The position numbers were made by a program, and so were the translations under genes. This document shows, piece by piece, positions 54,237 through 63,199 of a stretch of DNA of 64,000 nucleotides. Source of the DNA: Haliclona indistincta (lineage: Eukaryota > Porifera > Demospongiae > Haplosclerida > Chalinidae); contig OZ024789.1 of the NCBI GenBank assembly GCA_964017065.1, positions 11,242,914 through 11,306,913 of the forward strand. The letters run 5' to 3'. Positions within the stretch are counted from its first letter, which is position 1, and every line of letters begins with the position of its first letter. Under the pieces are notes generated by a model. The model was not told the origin of the DNA. It searched no databases and worked only from the letters and a program-made list of their open reading frames with translations.

Positions 54237-54308
54237 TTTTTACTATTTCTCATCTACATCTATCTTCTACAAGAGGCTTCTATCCTCCTCCCGTGACCTC
54301 CTACAGCG

Positions 54309-55814
54309 ATGAGTCAAACAGAACTACTGCGTACACAGCTAGATAACCTACGTCATGAGCTGAATGGTCTACAAGTGGAGAACGTTCGCCTTCGCGATGA
54401 AGCAAGCAGGGCGGCCTCTGAAGTAGGATCAGCGGATCAAGGTCGTGCTGAGGTTGAACGCTTAACGCTGGAAGTGAACGATTTGAGAGTGCAGTTGCAC
54501 GAAGCTCGGGAAAACGAGACCACAGCAATAGAGAAAACAGAAGCCACTAAGCAAGAGCTGGATCAGCAAGTGACGCAGATGTCCAACGAAATGTCCCAAT
54601 TGACCATTAAATTGGCAGAAACAGAGAAGGAACACGAGTGGTTATTGAAGAAACAAGCAAGAACAGAAGAAGAATACGAAAAACTGAAGATTGAACACGT
54701 GCAGGCGGAATTGAACTACTACCGGAAGCAGGAGTTGGAACGCGAAAAATGGGAGGCACGTGAACAGAGACTTGTCGAGCAGCTAGAAGAAGCCCGACGC
54801 CACGATGTGGAGGAAACAGTCACCACTACTACCGCTGGAGTTCGCTCACCGTTCCAGTTGAGCACTACTGCTGGAGTTCGTTCACCGTTCCCGCTGAGCA
54901 GTACTACTGGAGTTCATTCACCGTTCCCGCTGAGCACTACTACTGGAGTTCATTCACCGTTCCCGCTGAGCACTACTACTGGAGTTCATTCACCGTTCCC
55001 ACTGAGCACTACTACTGGAGTTCGTTCACCGTTCCCGCTGAGCACTACTACTGGAGTTCATTCACCGTTCCCGCTGAGCACTACTACTGGAGTTCATTCA
55101 CCGTTCCCACTGAGCACTACCGCTGCAGCATTTATACCTGCAAGTACGACGAGTGCCCATCCATGTCTCTCACCTGGAAGTACTACTGCTTCTACTACTA
55201 CTATTGCTATTACTGGTGTCCATCCATCTCTACCTGTGAATACGACAACAACTGATGCCCATCCACCGCTCCCTCAGAGCATTTCTACTGCTGAGATTCA
55301 ACCACCATTACATTCAGCATGGTCAGCCGCCCTTCTTGCCAACCAGCTACCACCAATACGGCCGTTTGCCGGAGATACTATGGAAAGTGGAGAAACCTTC
55401 GCAGACTGGATTGAGCAGCTAGAGATGGTGGCCTCTATTTGTAACTGGGGTGAACGCGCAAGTCTAGTGAACCTGACAACACGCCTGAGGGGACAAGCTT
55501 ACTCGTTTTACAAGTCCTGCCCGGAACACGCCCGGAAAAACTACTCACTTCTGGTGACTGAGTTAAAGAAACGGTTTACACCTGTGCGACTGCGTGCTGT
55601 TCAGAGTAGTCTGTTTCATGACAGGAGACAACGTCACCCAGGAGAAACTGTCGACAACTACGCCCAGGAGCTTCGCCGCTTGTTCTACTTGGCCTATCCT
55701 CAAGCTCAGCAAGGGACAAAAGAGGCAGAAGACATGGGACGCTATCTAGGGCAGAGTTCTCTACCACTGCTGTTGTTTATCTTCAAAAGGACGCCCCACT
55801 TCCCCTACTGCTAG
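54309..55814 (+). CDS. Gag-like protein of the retrotransposon (truncated)
   Basis: 501 codons. Residues 1-165 are a long coiled coil (LRTQLDNLRHELNGLQ and further heptads). Residues about 172-270 are eight copies of a 12-residue repeat, TTTGVHSPFPLS. Residues about 345-475 match the retrotransposon gag capsid domain (FADWIEQLEMVASICNWGER, then RLRGQAYSFYKS, then ETVDNYAQELRRLFYLAYPQ). The last 20 or so codons run out of frame into protease sequence and stop at TAG. No CCHC knuckle is present. The coding frame is one step off the pol frame, compatible either with a -1 frameshift arrangement or simply with the deletion. Confidence 0.9.
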   Translation: MSQTELLRTQLDNLRHELNGLQVENVRLRDEASRAASEVGSADQGRAEVERLTLEVNDLRVQLHEARENETTAIEKTEATKQELDQQVTQMSNEMSQLTIKLAETEKEHEWLLKKQARTEEEYEKLKIEHVQAELNYYRKQELEREKWEAREQRLVEQLEEARRHDVEETVTTTTAGVRSPFQLSTTAGVRSPFPLSSTTGVHSPFPLSTTTGVHSPFPLSTTTGVHSPFPLSTTTGVRSPFPLSTTTGVHSPFPLSTTTGVHSPFPLSTTAAAFIPASTTSAHPCLSPGSTTASTTTIAITGVHPSLPVNTTTTDAHPPLPQSISTAEIQPPLHSAWSAALLANQLPPIRPFAGDTMESGETFADWIEQLEMVASICNWGERASLVNLTTRLRGQAYSFYKSCPEHARKNYSLLVTELKKRFTPVRLRAVQSSLFHDRRQRHPGETVDNYAQELRRLFYLAYPQAQQGTKEAEDMGRYLGQSSLPLLLFIFKRTPHFPYC

Positions 55815-55852
55815 GAACAGATGTCCTCAATGCACTAGGATGTCATGTTGTT

Positions 55853-58800
55853 ATGAATGGAGGAGAGAAACAAGTGGACCTGATGAAAGACAACAAGACT
55901 AAATGTACTCATCAGACAGCAGCTGTGCGATTACTGAAGCCGGTGAGAATACCTGCAAGACATGAGAGACTTGTGCGTGCTGAAGCGAGTGCCCAGTTGG
56001 AACACTCTTTAGCCTTGTTTGAGCCTGCCATCAGCCAACTAAAAGAGAGAGGAATCACAATGGAGAATGCAGCAATAGAACCTGATGCTCAGAACCAATT
56101 CACTTTGATTATCACTAATAACAGTTTGAAACCGGTGCTTCTCGAACAACATGAAGTTTTGGGTAACATGGAGCCAGTGGATCTGTCTACTGTCCCAAGT
56201 AAAACAGATACGACACACTCACCAATGGTGGCCGGCCTGAGTATCCTGGAGACCAGTACGTGTGAAGATCGAGCAAGAGAAGAGGGGCTCCTTGACAAAC
56301 TAGACTGGACTGAACCAACTCAGTCAGAGTATGAAGCCCAGCAACTCAGAGCACTAGTATTGGAGTATGCTGATGTGTTTGCACTGGATACAACTGAACT
56401 AGGATCTACTAAGATTGTTCAACACTCAATTGAAACAGGTGACAATCATCCTTGCCGTCAACCAGTTAGAAGAATCCCATTTGCACTTCGTGAGAAAGTA
56501 GACCAGATGGTGGCAGATATGTTAAAGCAAGGAGTAATTCGAGAATCAAAGAGCCCATGGGCGAGCCCAATTGTGTTGGTGGCGAAGAAGGATGGCTCGA
56601 CAAGATTTTGTGTAGACTATCGCCGACTAAACAGCATCACGAAGATGGATGTATTCCCACTTCCTAGAGTGGACGAATCACTGGATCTGCTAGCAAACTC
56701 GAAATATTTCTCAACACTTGATCTCTGCTCTGGCTATTGGCAAGTGAAGATGGCTCCTGAATCGGTTGAGAAAACAGCTTTTATCACACACTCTGGACTG
56801 TATGAGTTCACGGTTATGCCTTTCGGGTTGTGCAATGCCCCGGCCACTTTTCAGCGCCTCATGGAGACAGTGCTGGCAGGATTGACGAGGAATGTATGTC
56901 TGGACTACATCGATGACATTTTGGTACTGGGAGCTACTTTCACAGATCATCTGGAGAATCTGCGGAAAGTGTTTGAGCGACTACGCGAAGCAGGCCTTCG
57001 ACTGAAACCAAGCAAGTGTCATCTGAGCAAGAGAGAGGTATCTTACTTAGGATACGTGGTGTCTGCTGAAGGAATAGCTGCAGATGGACAAAAGGTACTA
57101 GCAGTGAGCAGTTTCCCAGTCCCATCAGACCTTAAGCAACTCCGGTCGTTCCTAGGACTAGCCTCGTATTATAGAAGATTGGTTAAGAACTTCGCCCAGG
57201 TGGCTCACCCTTTGTTTAAACTAACCCGAAAGGATACTCCATTTCTCTGGAATGTCCCTTGTCAGCAGGCTTTTGAAGAACTGAAGAGGAGATTGACAAG
57301 TGCACCTCTACTCGCCTTTCCAAACTTCACGAGAGGTTTTTTGTTGGAGACAGATGCTTCCGGAGTTGGGCTAGGTGCAGTCCTGGCACAGAAACAGGAT
57401 GACAACACAGTTCGACCGGTAGCTTATGCCAGCAGAACCATCAACAAGCATGAGGCAAATTATGGTATCACTGAATTGGAAGCATTGGGGGTTGTGTGGG
57501 CTGTGAAACATTTTCGCACCTATCTCTATGGGCACAAGTGTGATGTTTACACCGATCATGAGGCGTTGAAGACGTTACTGAACACACCACATCCTTCCGG
57601 AAAACTAGCAAGGTGGGGACTGGCACTTCAAGAACTTGACCTGACGATTCATTACAGACCTGGGAAGAAGAACGCAAATGCTGATGCACTTTCTAGAATG
57701 CCATTGGGGGTCCAAGAGAGAGAAGACAATCCTGTGCTTCTGGGAGTAATAACACTAGATGAGGACGAAGAAACAAAGAGCGGGGAGGATGACCATTTGA
57801 GAAAGCGACAGTTGGAAGACCCTGAATTGAAGCCAATGATTGAGTATATAGAAAAGGACTCCATACCAGCAGACAACAATGCAGCAAGAAAACTAATCCT
57901 GACTAAACCTCAGTTTGAAGTCATCGGGGGTGTCCTGTATAGGGTGATGGAGAAGGACATGAGTCTCAGAATTGTGCTGCCTAACGCCGATCGTCACAAA
58001 GTCTTTGAAGAAGCTCATGGTGGTGTCTTCGGAGGACATCTAAGGGAAGCAAAAATACATGGACAGCTTGCCAAACATTACTGGTGGCCACGGATGCGTG
58101 CAGATATCCAACGGTGGTGCCGTGCCTGTATTGTGTGTGCATCAAGGAATGTAGGTCAAGTCACAAGACCACTACTGACTCCGATTCCAGTCAACGGACC
58201 ATTTGATCGCGTGGGAGTAGATGTTTTGAAACTACCAAAGAGTGACCAGGGGAATCAGTATGCAGTGGTTTTTGTTGATTACCTGACAAAATGGCCAGAA
58301 GTGTTTGCCGTACCGGACCAGACATCTCTTACCATAGCACGACTTTTAGTCGAACATGTGATTCCACGACATGGTGTACCAGCAGAATTACTATCTGACC
58401 GAGGTAAAGCTTTCCTATCCAAGTTAATTCATGAGGTGTACGAGCTAATGGGAATAAAGAAGATGAACATGACGTCATATCATCCACAAACAGATGGCCT
58501 AGTAGAGCGATTTAATCGGACCTTGACGGACATGTTGGCCAAGACCGTAAAGAAAGGAGGAGCAGACTGGGATGAAAAGCTCCCATATGTGCTGTATGCT
58601 TACCGGAGTAGCATCCAAGAGTCCACCCAAGAATCCCCTTTCTTCTTGTTATATGGACGAGATCCTAGACCACCCACAGAGTCAGCTCTATCACCAACAG
58701 CAGACCGCAGTTTGACCGACATTGACACATACAAATCCGAGGTGAACGAGAGACTTGCTTCAACCTGGGAGCTGGCACGTGAGCAAGTGGAGAAAGCACA

Positions 58801-59260
58801 ACACAAACAAAAGAAACAACACGATCGACATTCAAGAGATCCTGGCTTTAAAGTGGGCGAACGTGTGTTTGTTTACATGCCTGCAGAAGTACGAGGAAAA
58901 GCATACAAGTTTGCAAGACCGTTCAGAGGACCATACCGCATTCTCAGGTTGTTTGAAAATGGAGCTGAAGTACGACTGATTGACAAACCAAAAGCAGATT
59001 CCATCAGGGTTGCATTGAACCGGGTCAGGCGATGTCCCCCCGAGATTACAGACTCGATGAACAAGAATAATGATGAGATCAGAGTTACCACAACGATTGA
59101 TCAGGACCAGGAAGCTCAGAAGACGCCAGAGTCTGGTATATCCTCATCTTCATCCAATGAACAAGTAGGAGGTGCCTGGCATAACAGACTTCGTCCTCGA
59201 AAGACAGTTGGACAAGTGAGATCAAGCGAGGACGCTGGATCAAAGAGCGGGGAAATGTGA
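55853..59260 (+). CDS. Pol polyprotein: protease remnant, RT, RNase H, integrase
   Basis: 1135 codons from the first ATG; the frame is open further upstream, where DAPLPLLLGTDVLNALG is the tail of an aspartic protease without its active site. RT spans roughly residues 205-385 with catalytic YIDD near 352. RNase H starts near 495 (LLETDASGVGLGAVLAQ). Integrase has an H2C2 zinc domain near 720-770 and the catalytic D, D, E in GVDVLK, LLSDRGKAF and LVERFNRT (about 791, 848, 885). A GPY/F-like module (RPFRGPYRILRL) follows. No stop interrupts RT to integrase. Its stop TGA overlaps the first bases of the 3' LTR. Without protease it would need a helper element. Confidence 0.93.
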   Translation: MNGGEKQVDLMKDNKTKCTHQTAAVRLLKPVRIPARHERLVRAEASAQLEHSLALFEPAISQLKERGITMENAAIEPDAQNQFTLIITNNSLKPVLLEQHEVLGNMEPVDLSTVPSKTDTTHSPMVAGLSILETSTCEDRAREEGLLDKLDWTEPTQSEYEAQQLRALVLEYADVFALDTTELGSTKIVQHSIETGDNHPCRQPVRRIPFALREKVDQMVADMLKQGVIRESKSPWASPIVLVAKKDGSTRFCVDYRRLNSITKMDVFPLPRVDESLDLLANSKYFSTLDLCSGYWQVKMAPESVEKTAFITHSGLYEFTVMPFGLCNAPATFQRLMETVLAGLTRNVCLDYIDDILVLGATFTDHLENLRKVFERLREAGLRLKPSKCHLSKREVSYLGYVVSAEGIAADGQKVLAVSSFPVPSDLKQLRSFLGLASYYRRLVKNFAQVAHPLFKLTRKDTPFLWNVPCQQAFEELKRRLTSAPLLAFPNFTRGFLLETDASGVGLGAVLAQKQDDNTVRPVAYASRTINKHEANYGITELEALGVVWAVKHFRTYLYGHKCDVYTDHEALKTLLNTPHPSGKLARWGLALQELDLTIHYRPGKKNANADALSRMPLGVQEREDNPVLLGVITLDEDEETKSGEDDHLRKRQLEDPELKPMIEYIEKDSIPADNNAARKLILTKPQFEVIGGVLYRVMEKDMSLRIVLPNADRHKVFEEAHGGVFGGHLREAKIHGQLAKHYWWPRMRADIQRWCRACIVCASRNVGQVTRPLLTPIPVNGPFDRVGVDVLKLPKSDQGNQYAVVFVDYLTKWPEVFAVPDQTSLTIARLLVEHVIPRHGVPAELLSDRGKAFLSKLIHEVYELMGIKKMNMTSYHPQTDGLVERFNRTLTDMLAKTVKKGGADWDEKLPYVLYAYRSSIQESTQESPFFLLYGRDPRPPTESALSPTADRSLTDIDTYKSEVNERLASTWELAREQVEKAQHKQKKQHDRHSRDPGFKVGERVFVYMPAEVRGKAYKFARPFRGPYRILRLFENGAEVRLIDKPKADSIRVALNRVRRCPPEITDSMNKNNDEIRVTTTIDQDQEAQKTPESGISSSSSNEQVGGAWHNRLRPRKTVGQVRSSEDAGSKSGEM
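59244..59255 (+). promoter_or_regulatory. Polypurine tract
   Basis: AGAGCGGGGAAA directly precedes the 3' LTR, the position where plus-strand DNA synthesis is primed in LTR elements. Confidence 0.75.
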
Positions 59261-59458
59261 CCCTTAGAACGTTTACCATGTAGAATTGTTAATTTGTGAG
59301 TATGATGTGTGCCAGACAGGACTGGAATATTCCAGATAGAACTGGAATAGCTAGGTACATGTATAAAAAGAGTTGTGAAATAAGAAATAGGGGTTCAGTC
59401 CTTGCTGATTCTGTGATTTGAAATTGACTGTGTCGTTGGGAGAAAGGATAGTGTTACA
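59256..59458 (+). repeat. 3' LTR
   Basis: Same 203 bp as the 5' LTR with no difference seen on direct comparison. Confidence 0.95.
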
Positions 59459-59570
59459 CATCTTTACATCAGTGGCTGCTCTACAGTCTGGCTTGTTGAC
59501 TGTTAGCCTGCACGAAGTCTCATGTACAGCCACTGATGTAGCCACTGATGTAAGGATGCATGGTCTATTT
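59459..59570. repeat. Right part of the MITE split by the retrotransposon
   Basis: CATCTTTACATCAGTGGCTG and, inverted, CAGCCACTGATGTA near 59530 give the central part of the same foldback family as 62214-62564. Joined to 53905-54012 it describes the pre-insertion element. Confidence 0.7.
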
Positions 59571-61149
59571 ACCAGTCAATCAGTAGTGATGACTCCATTG
59601 ACAGTTTTCCAGTTTATTTCAAAGGTTTTGTCTAGCTTTTACTTAAAAATTAATGTGAAATCATTCCAAAACAAAAACTTTGTTGCATGCTGCACACTAT
59701 AAAGTTGTCTATACTTAATTTTTATACATGTGGAAGTATGAAAATTTTTGTTGGTCATTAAAATTCTTTGTCGCTTATTCTTGAAGAATTCCATGCAACC
59801 ATTGTTTTGGCTACTATCCATGTTCTGGCTGATGACTATATCAGAGCTCTTAACAGGGAACAGAGACTAATTATTAGTGTATGAAACTGGATCATGTAAT
59901 CCACATTGTTTTGTGTTGATGAAACTATATCCTAAGTCATGTTGCAGTCTATCATGATGGCGGTAGATGAACTCTAACATTTCAGCACCAAAGTCAAATT
60001 TTGAGTGTCTCTAAATCCAGACAGTATAAGGTATGTCAAAGAATGTGGGAAATTGGCCGTATTTGGTAATAATAATAGCTGCAATTAGTATACGCAATCA
60101 TGCAAGAAATCATAAGCCTCAGAGGGTATGCACCTATTGTCATTGTTGATCGGCAATGATATGTAGGGATAGTAGACAGAATGGTGCCGAGTGTTATTAT
60201 AATAAAAGAATTGATTGTAGACCTTTGCACCTATAGTAGACAGAATGGTGCCGAAGATAGAAGACCTCAGAATTGATTAAAAACCTAAAGCGGTTAACAA
60301 ATCGATTGAAGATCGATTGGTTAACCACTACCGCCAAATATTACCGCCAAATTTTACCACCAAATACGGTCAATTCCCACGTTCTTTGACCTAACAAATT
60401 AGCCTTATGCAGGTAATTCACTTCTGGTTAGTTTGAGATCTTCACATTCTCCCATGCAGAGGAGGAATGACATGGGCTCCTCACTACATCTACACTTGCC
60501 CATTAATTTTGATGACATGATGTTTGATTCTAGAAGATTAGTAGCACAGGGGAGGGGAAAACTGTGATAGATCCAAAAACAGTAGGAACGTACCATGGAA
60601 TTGAGTATTGTAAACTGTTGATAACTGATTAACATTGGACGGCATAATATGTAGTAGAATGTTGCAGAAAGACTAAATAAAATTATTCGAGAAGGAAAAG
60701 GAATTTTGATTTAGGGTATGTCCCAGAATGGGGCCTGCCATGTCTACCAGTGACAGGTTTTGTGACTGCTTTAATCTAACACAGGACAGTCCATGATAAC
60801 TGCATCAGAGAGTTCAGCCGGCCTATTGATGTAGCTGTCAACCAAGGTTCCACTGGGGCCTATGACTGTATGAGTTTTTTCAAAATATAGAGATAGCAAT
60901 AATAATATTAACAGTTTATAGACTGTGTTTCAGAATATTATGAGAAAATTGAAATTTCAGTGTCAATAGTCATCCACTGAAATTGGTTGTTTACGGGTTA
61001 AAATATTGTGCATGATACCACCAAGACTGACCACATGTACACGTATCAAATCAATTTTAGCAGCTTTTAATTATTATTTTACTACACCCTAAACCCTAAC
61101 CCTAAACCCTATATACTCTAATTAAATAAAGGAATTCACGGGCGATAAC
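59571..61149. other. Repeat-derived intergenic DNA
   Basis: 60127-60175 carries another GATCGGCAATGATATGTAGG repeat head. 60590-61080 matches 46330-46800. 61085-61112 has four telomere-like units, CCCTAAACCCTAACCC then TAAACCCTA. No gene was recognised. Confidence 0.5.
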
Positions 61150-61380
61150 ACTGTCCAAGGTCCCAATATTATTTTAGTCACTGAGAAGAGATCTAAACCT
61201 CGTCCCAATGTGTCCTCTATTTATAGGTTCCACTTAATGTTGTTTTAGTAGCCATGCAGATTCTATATTGGACCTATGTATTAGTATTTTCCTCATGATA
61301 AATAATATTTATTCTAGTTTTAGTTTTAGTTATAGTAGTCACTTTTCATATGTTTAGTTATAGTATTAGTATAGTATTAG

Positions 61381-61690
61381 GGAGGCACGGTAGTGCCTCC
61401 CTATGTAGGGTTGAACGGAAAAACAAGATGGCGGCTACATACAATGTATTAGCGTTCAAACGCTGATATTTCGCCTGGTGATGAATTTTATACGTCCAAA
61501 GACACTTAAATCTGCTATCTGGCGTTGCCCCATCCTACAGTAGCAAGGAGATTGCTCGAAATTGTTACTAAAGTGACGAACCTGGAAACGGTGAAAATCG
61601 AGTTTCGTCATCTTCGTTTTCTTCTTCTTTCTTCAGCGCGCCTAGCGCCTTTACGCGAGCAGTGCCGAGACCAAAACACCCGTGAACAAT
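61381..61690 (+). repeat. Dispersed repeat with a hairpin head
   Basis: Starts with the perfect inverted repeat GGGAGGCAC-GGTA-GTGCCTCCC, then ATGTAGGGTT and AAGATGGCGGCTACA. Its 3' part (CGAGTTTCGTCATCTTCGTT, CGCCTAGCGCC) recurs at about 24390-24470 and 49910-49980. No coding frame. Confidence 0.7.
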
Positions 61691-62211
61691 CGTGAAATTC
61701 TCCTGGCAGGTGCCTTTCGAACTTTGTTTTTAGCGAAACGGCGATATAAATTCCGCGATTTCTCGATCGTGATCCATTGTCAGCTAAGTGTTAGACGCCA
61801 TTATTGTCATTGCGCAATACGCACGTGACCAAGCAGTGGTTAGCGCACGTGACCAAGCACTAGCTTGAGTATCTCCGCGCCGTATGGATCACGGAGAACA
61901 CATATCTGTCTGGAGTCTCCAAAGAACGGTAAGCTCGTATGGGACCACAATTCTGCACTTGCCAGATAATTATAACCGCCGTACCTGTCTCTGCAAACTA
62001 GTGTGGGCGGGGCTCGTATGCACTCATGCATGCATGCATGTATGCGTAGGCGAGCTGATATGTACTGCATAACAATTATTTTTAGCTACATTGTAATAAT
62101 AAAGAAAAGCCATCAACAACAGGAAACTAAACCAATAGCGGACACATAGATGGCTCAGTACGTGCATGATATTGAACTGCACTTCACTAAAAAAGTAAAA
62201 AGGACACAAAC

Positions 62212-62564
62212 AAGAAATTAAAAAGATTTCTATCGAAATCAAAAGGATGTAGGGTTGTGAAATCTACCACTGGTTCACAATGTAAACTAACAAGGAACAA
62301 GCATAGAATGGTAACACGATTGACTTGCTAACAGACCATAGATCCCTACATCAGTGGCTGTACACAAGCTGAATGCACGTCAGGTGTCAGCAGTCAACAA
62401 GTAGGTCAACCACACCAGCCACTGATGTAGGGATCTATGGTCTGTTAGCAAGTCAATCGTGTTACCATTCTATGCTTGTTCCTTGTTAGTTTACATTGTG
62501 AACCAGTGGTAGATTTCACAACCCTACATCCTTTTGATTTCGATAGAAATCTTTTTAATTTCTT
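62212..62564. mobile_element. Foldback MITE with virtually perfect 149-bp arms
   Basis: Arms 62212-62360 and 62416-62564 are exact inverses at every base I compared, around a 55-bp loop. The arms include CAAAAGGATGTAGGGTTGTG and CCATAGATCCCTACATCAGT. Single, more diverged arms of the same family occur at about 23430-23560, 24480-24610, 46840-46960, 52970-53060 and 53905-54012. No coding frame. Confidence 0.95.
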
Positions 62565-63199
62565 TACTAATAGTAATACTAAAAGATCAATCATGACTGT
62601 ACTAAACTATAACTAGAACTATAAGTAAATTCTCACTGCAAACTAAACCATAACTTAATGTTTTTTATTAAGTTTTAGTGTCTAGCTTCCTCAGCCCCAG
62701 TAGAGCGTGTTTTTTCGACAGCAGGAGAAGCTACAACTGGAAAGCGAAATCGACTAACAGATTTAAACTTAGAGCGTGAAGTATTTCTTAGGCAAAATAA
62801 AAAGTTCGTGTGACTGTACATGTCACATGTGTACTTGTAGAATGCCCAATAATTATTTAGCTACACCAAAACTATGATTCAATTAATTTTGGAAAGCTAA
62901 AACCAAATTAGTATTAGTTTAGTATACTAAAACAAAATACCCTCTAGTATAAGGTGTTTTAGTTTTAGTATTAGTGAACCAAAACAACACTAGACTCAAC
63001 TTCCACTGCAGTCGACGTCCCGCCCACAACAATGCTGTATAATCAATGCTAACCAGATTACACAAGCCTCCCTTGGGCATGTGCAGATGATGCTACTTTT
63101 ATGACATCATCATTATTATGCTCGATGGTGTTGGCTTAAACTGGTCTTTAGCAGAATAATGAATTTTTAATGTACATAAATTAATCATAAAACAAAATC

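Larger units (their letters stand above)
54013..59458 (+). mobile_element. Ty3/gypsy-type LTR retrotransposon, internally deleted
   Basis: 5446 bp with two LTRs of 203 bp that read identically, flanked by CATC on both sides (54009-54012 and 59459-59462), a 4-bp duplication typical of Ty3/gypsy. Gene order is gag, remnant protease, RT, RNase H, integrase. The part of gag and protease that should carry CCHC knuckles and the DSG/DTG active site is absent between gag and pol. No envelope-like frame exists. Identical LTRs mean a recent insertion or gene conversion. Confidence 0.95.
61150..62950 (+). mobile_element. hAT-derived repeat, copy 2, with a nested 1.18-kb insertion
   Basis: 61150-61380 and 62566-62950 align with 53290-53520 and 53520-53880 of copy 1. 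They are separated here by about 1.18 kb that contains a GATGGCGGC-type repeat and the palindromic element. The C-terminal hAT fragment is at 62683-62817 (LASSAPVERVFSTAGEATTG, then KRNRLTDLNLEREVFL), retaining the ER-FS motif better than copy 1. Confidence 0.75.

Noticed and set aside
57371..57887. Several minus-strand frames within pol
   Set aside because: Shadows of a plus-strand gene with intact RT and RNase H motifs.
59256..59458. Envelope gene for the gypsy element
   Set aside because: The pol frame ends at the 3' LTR itself; no third frame of useful length exists.
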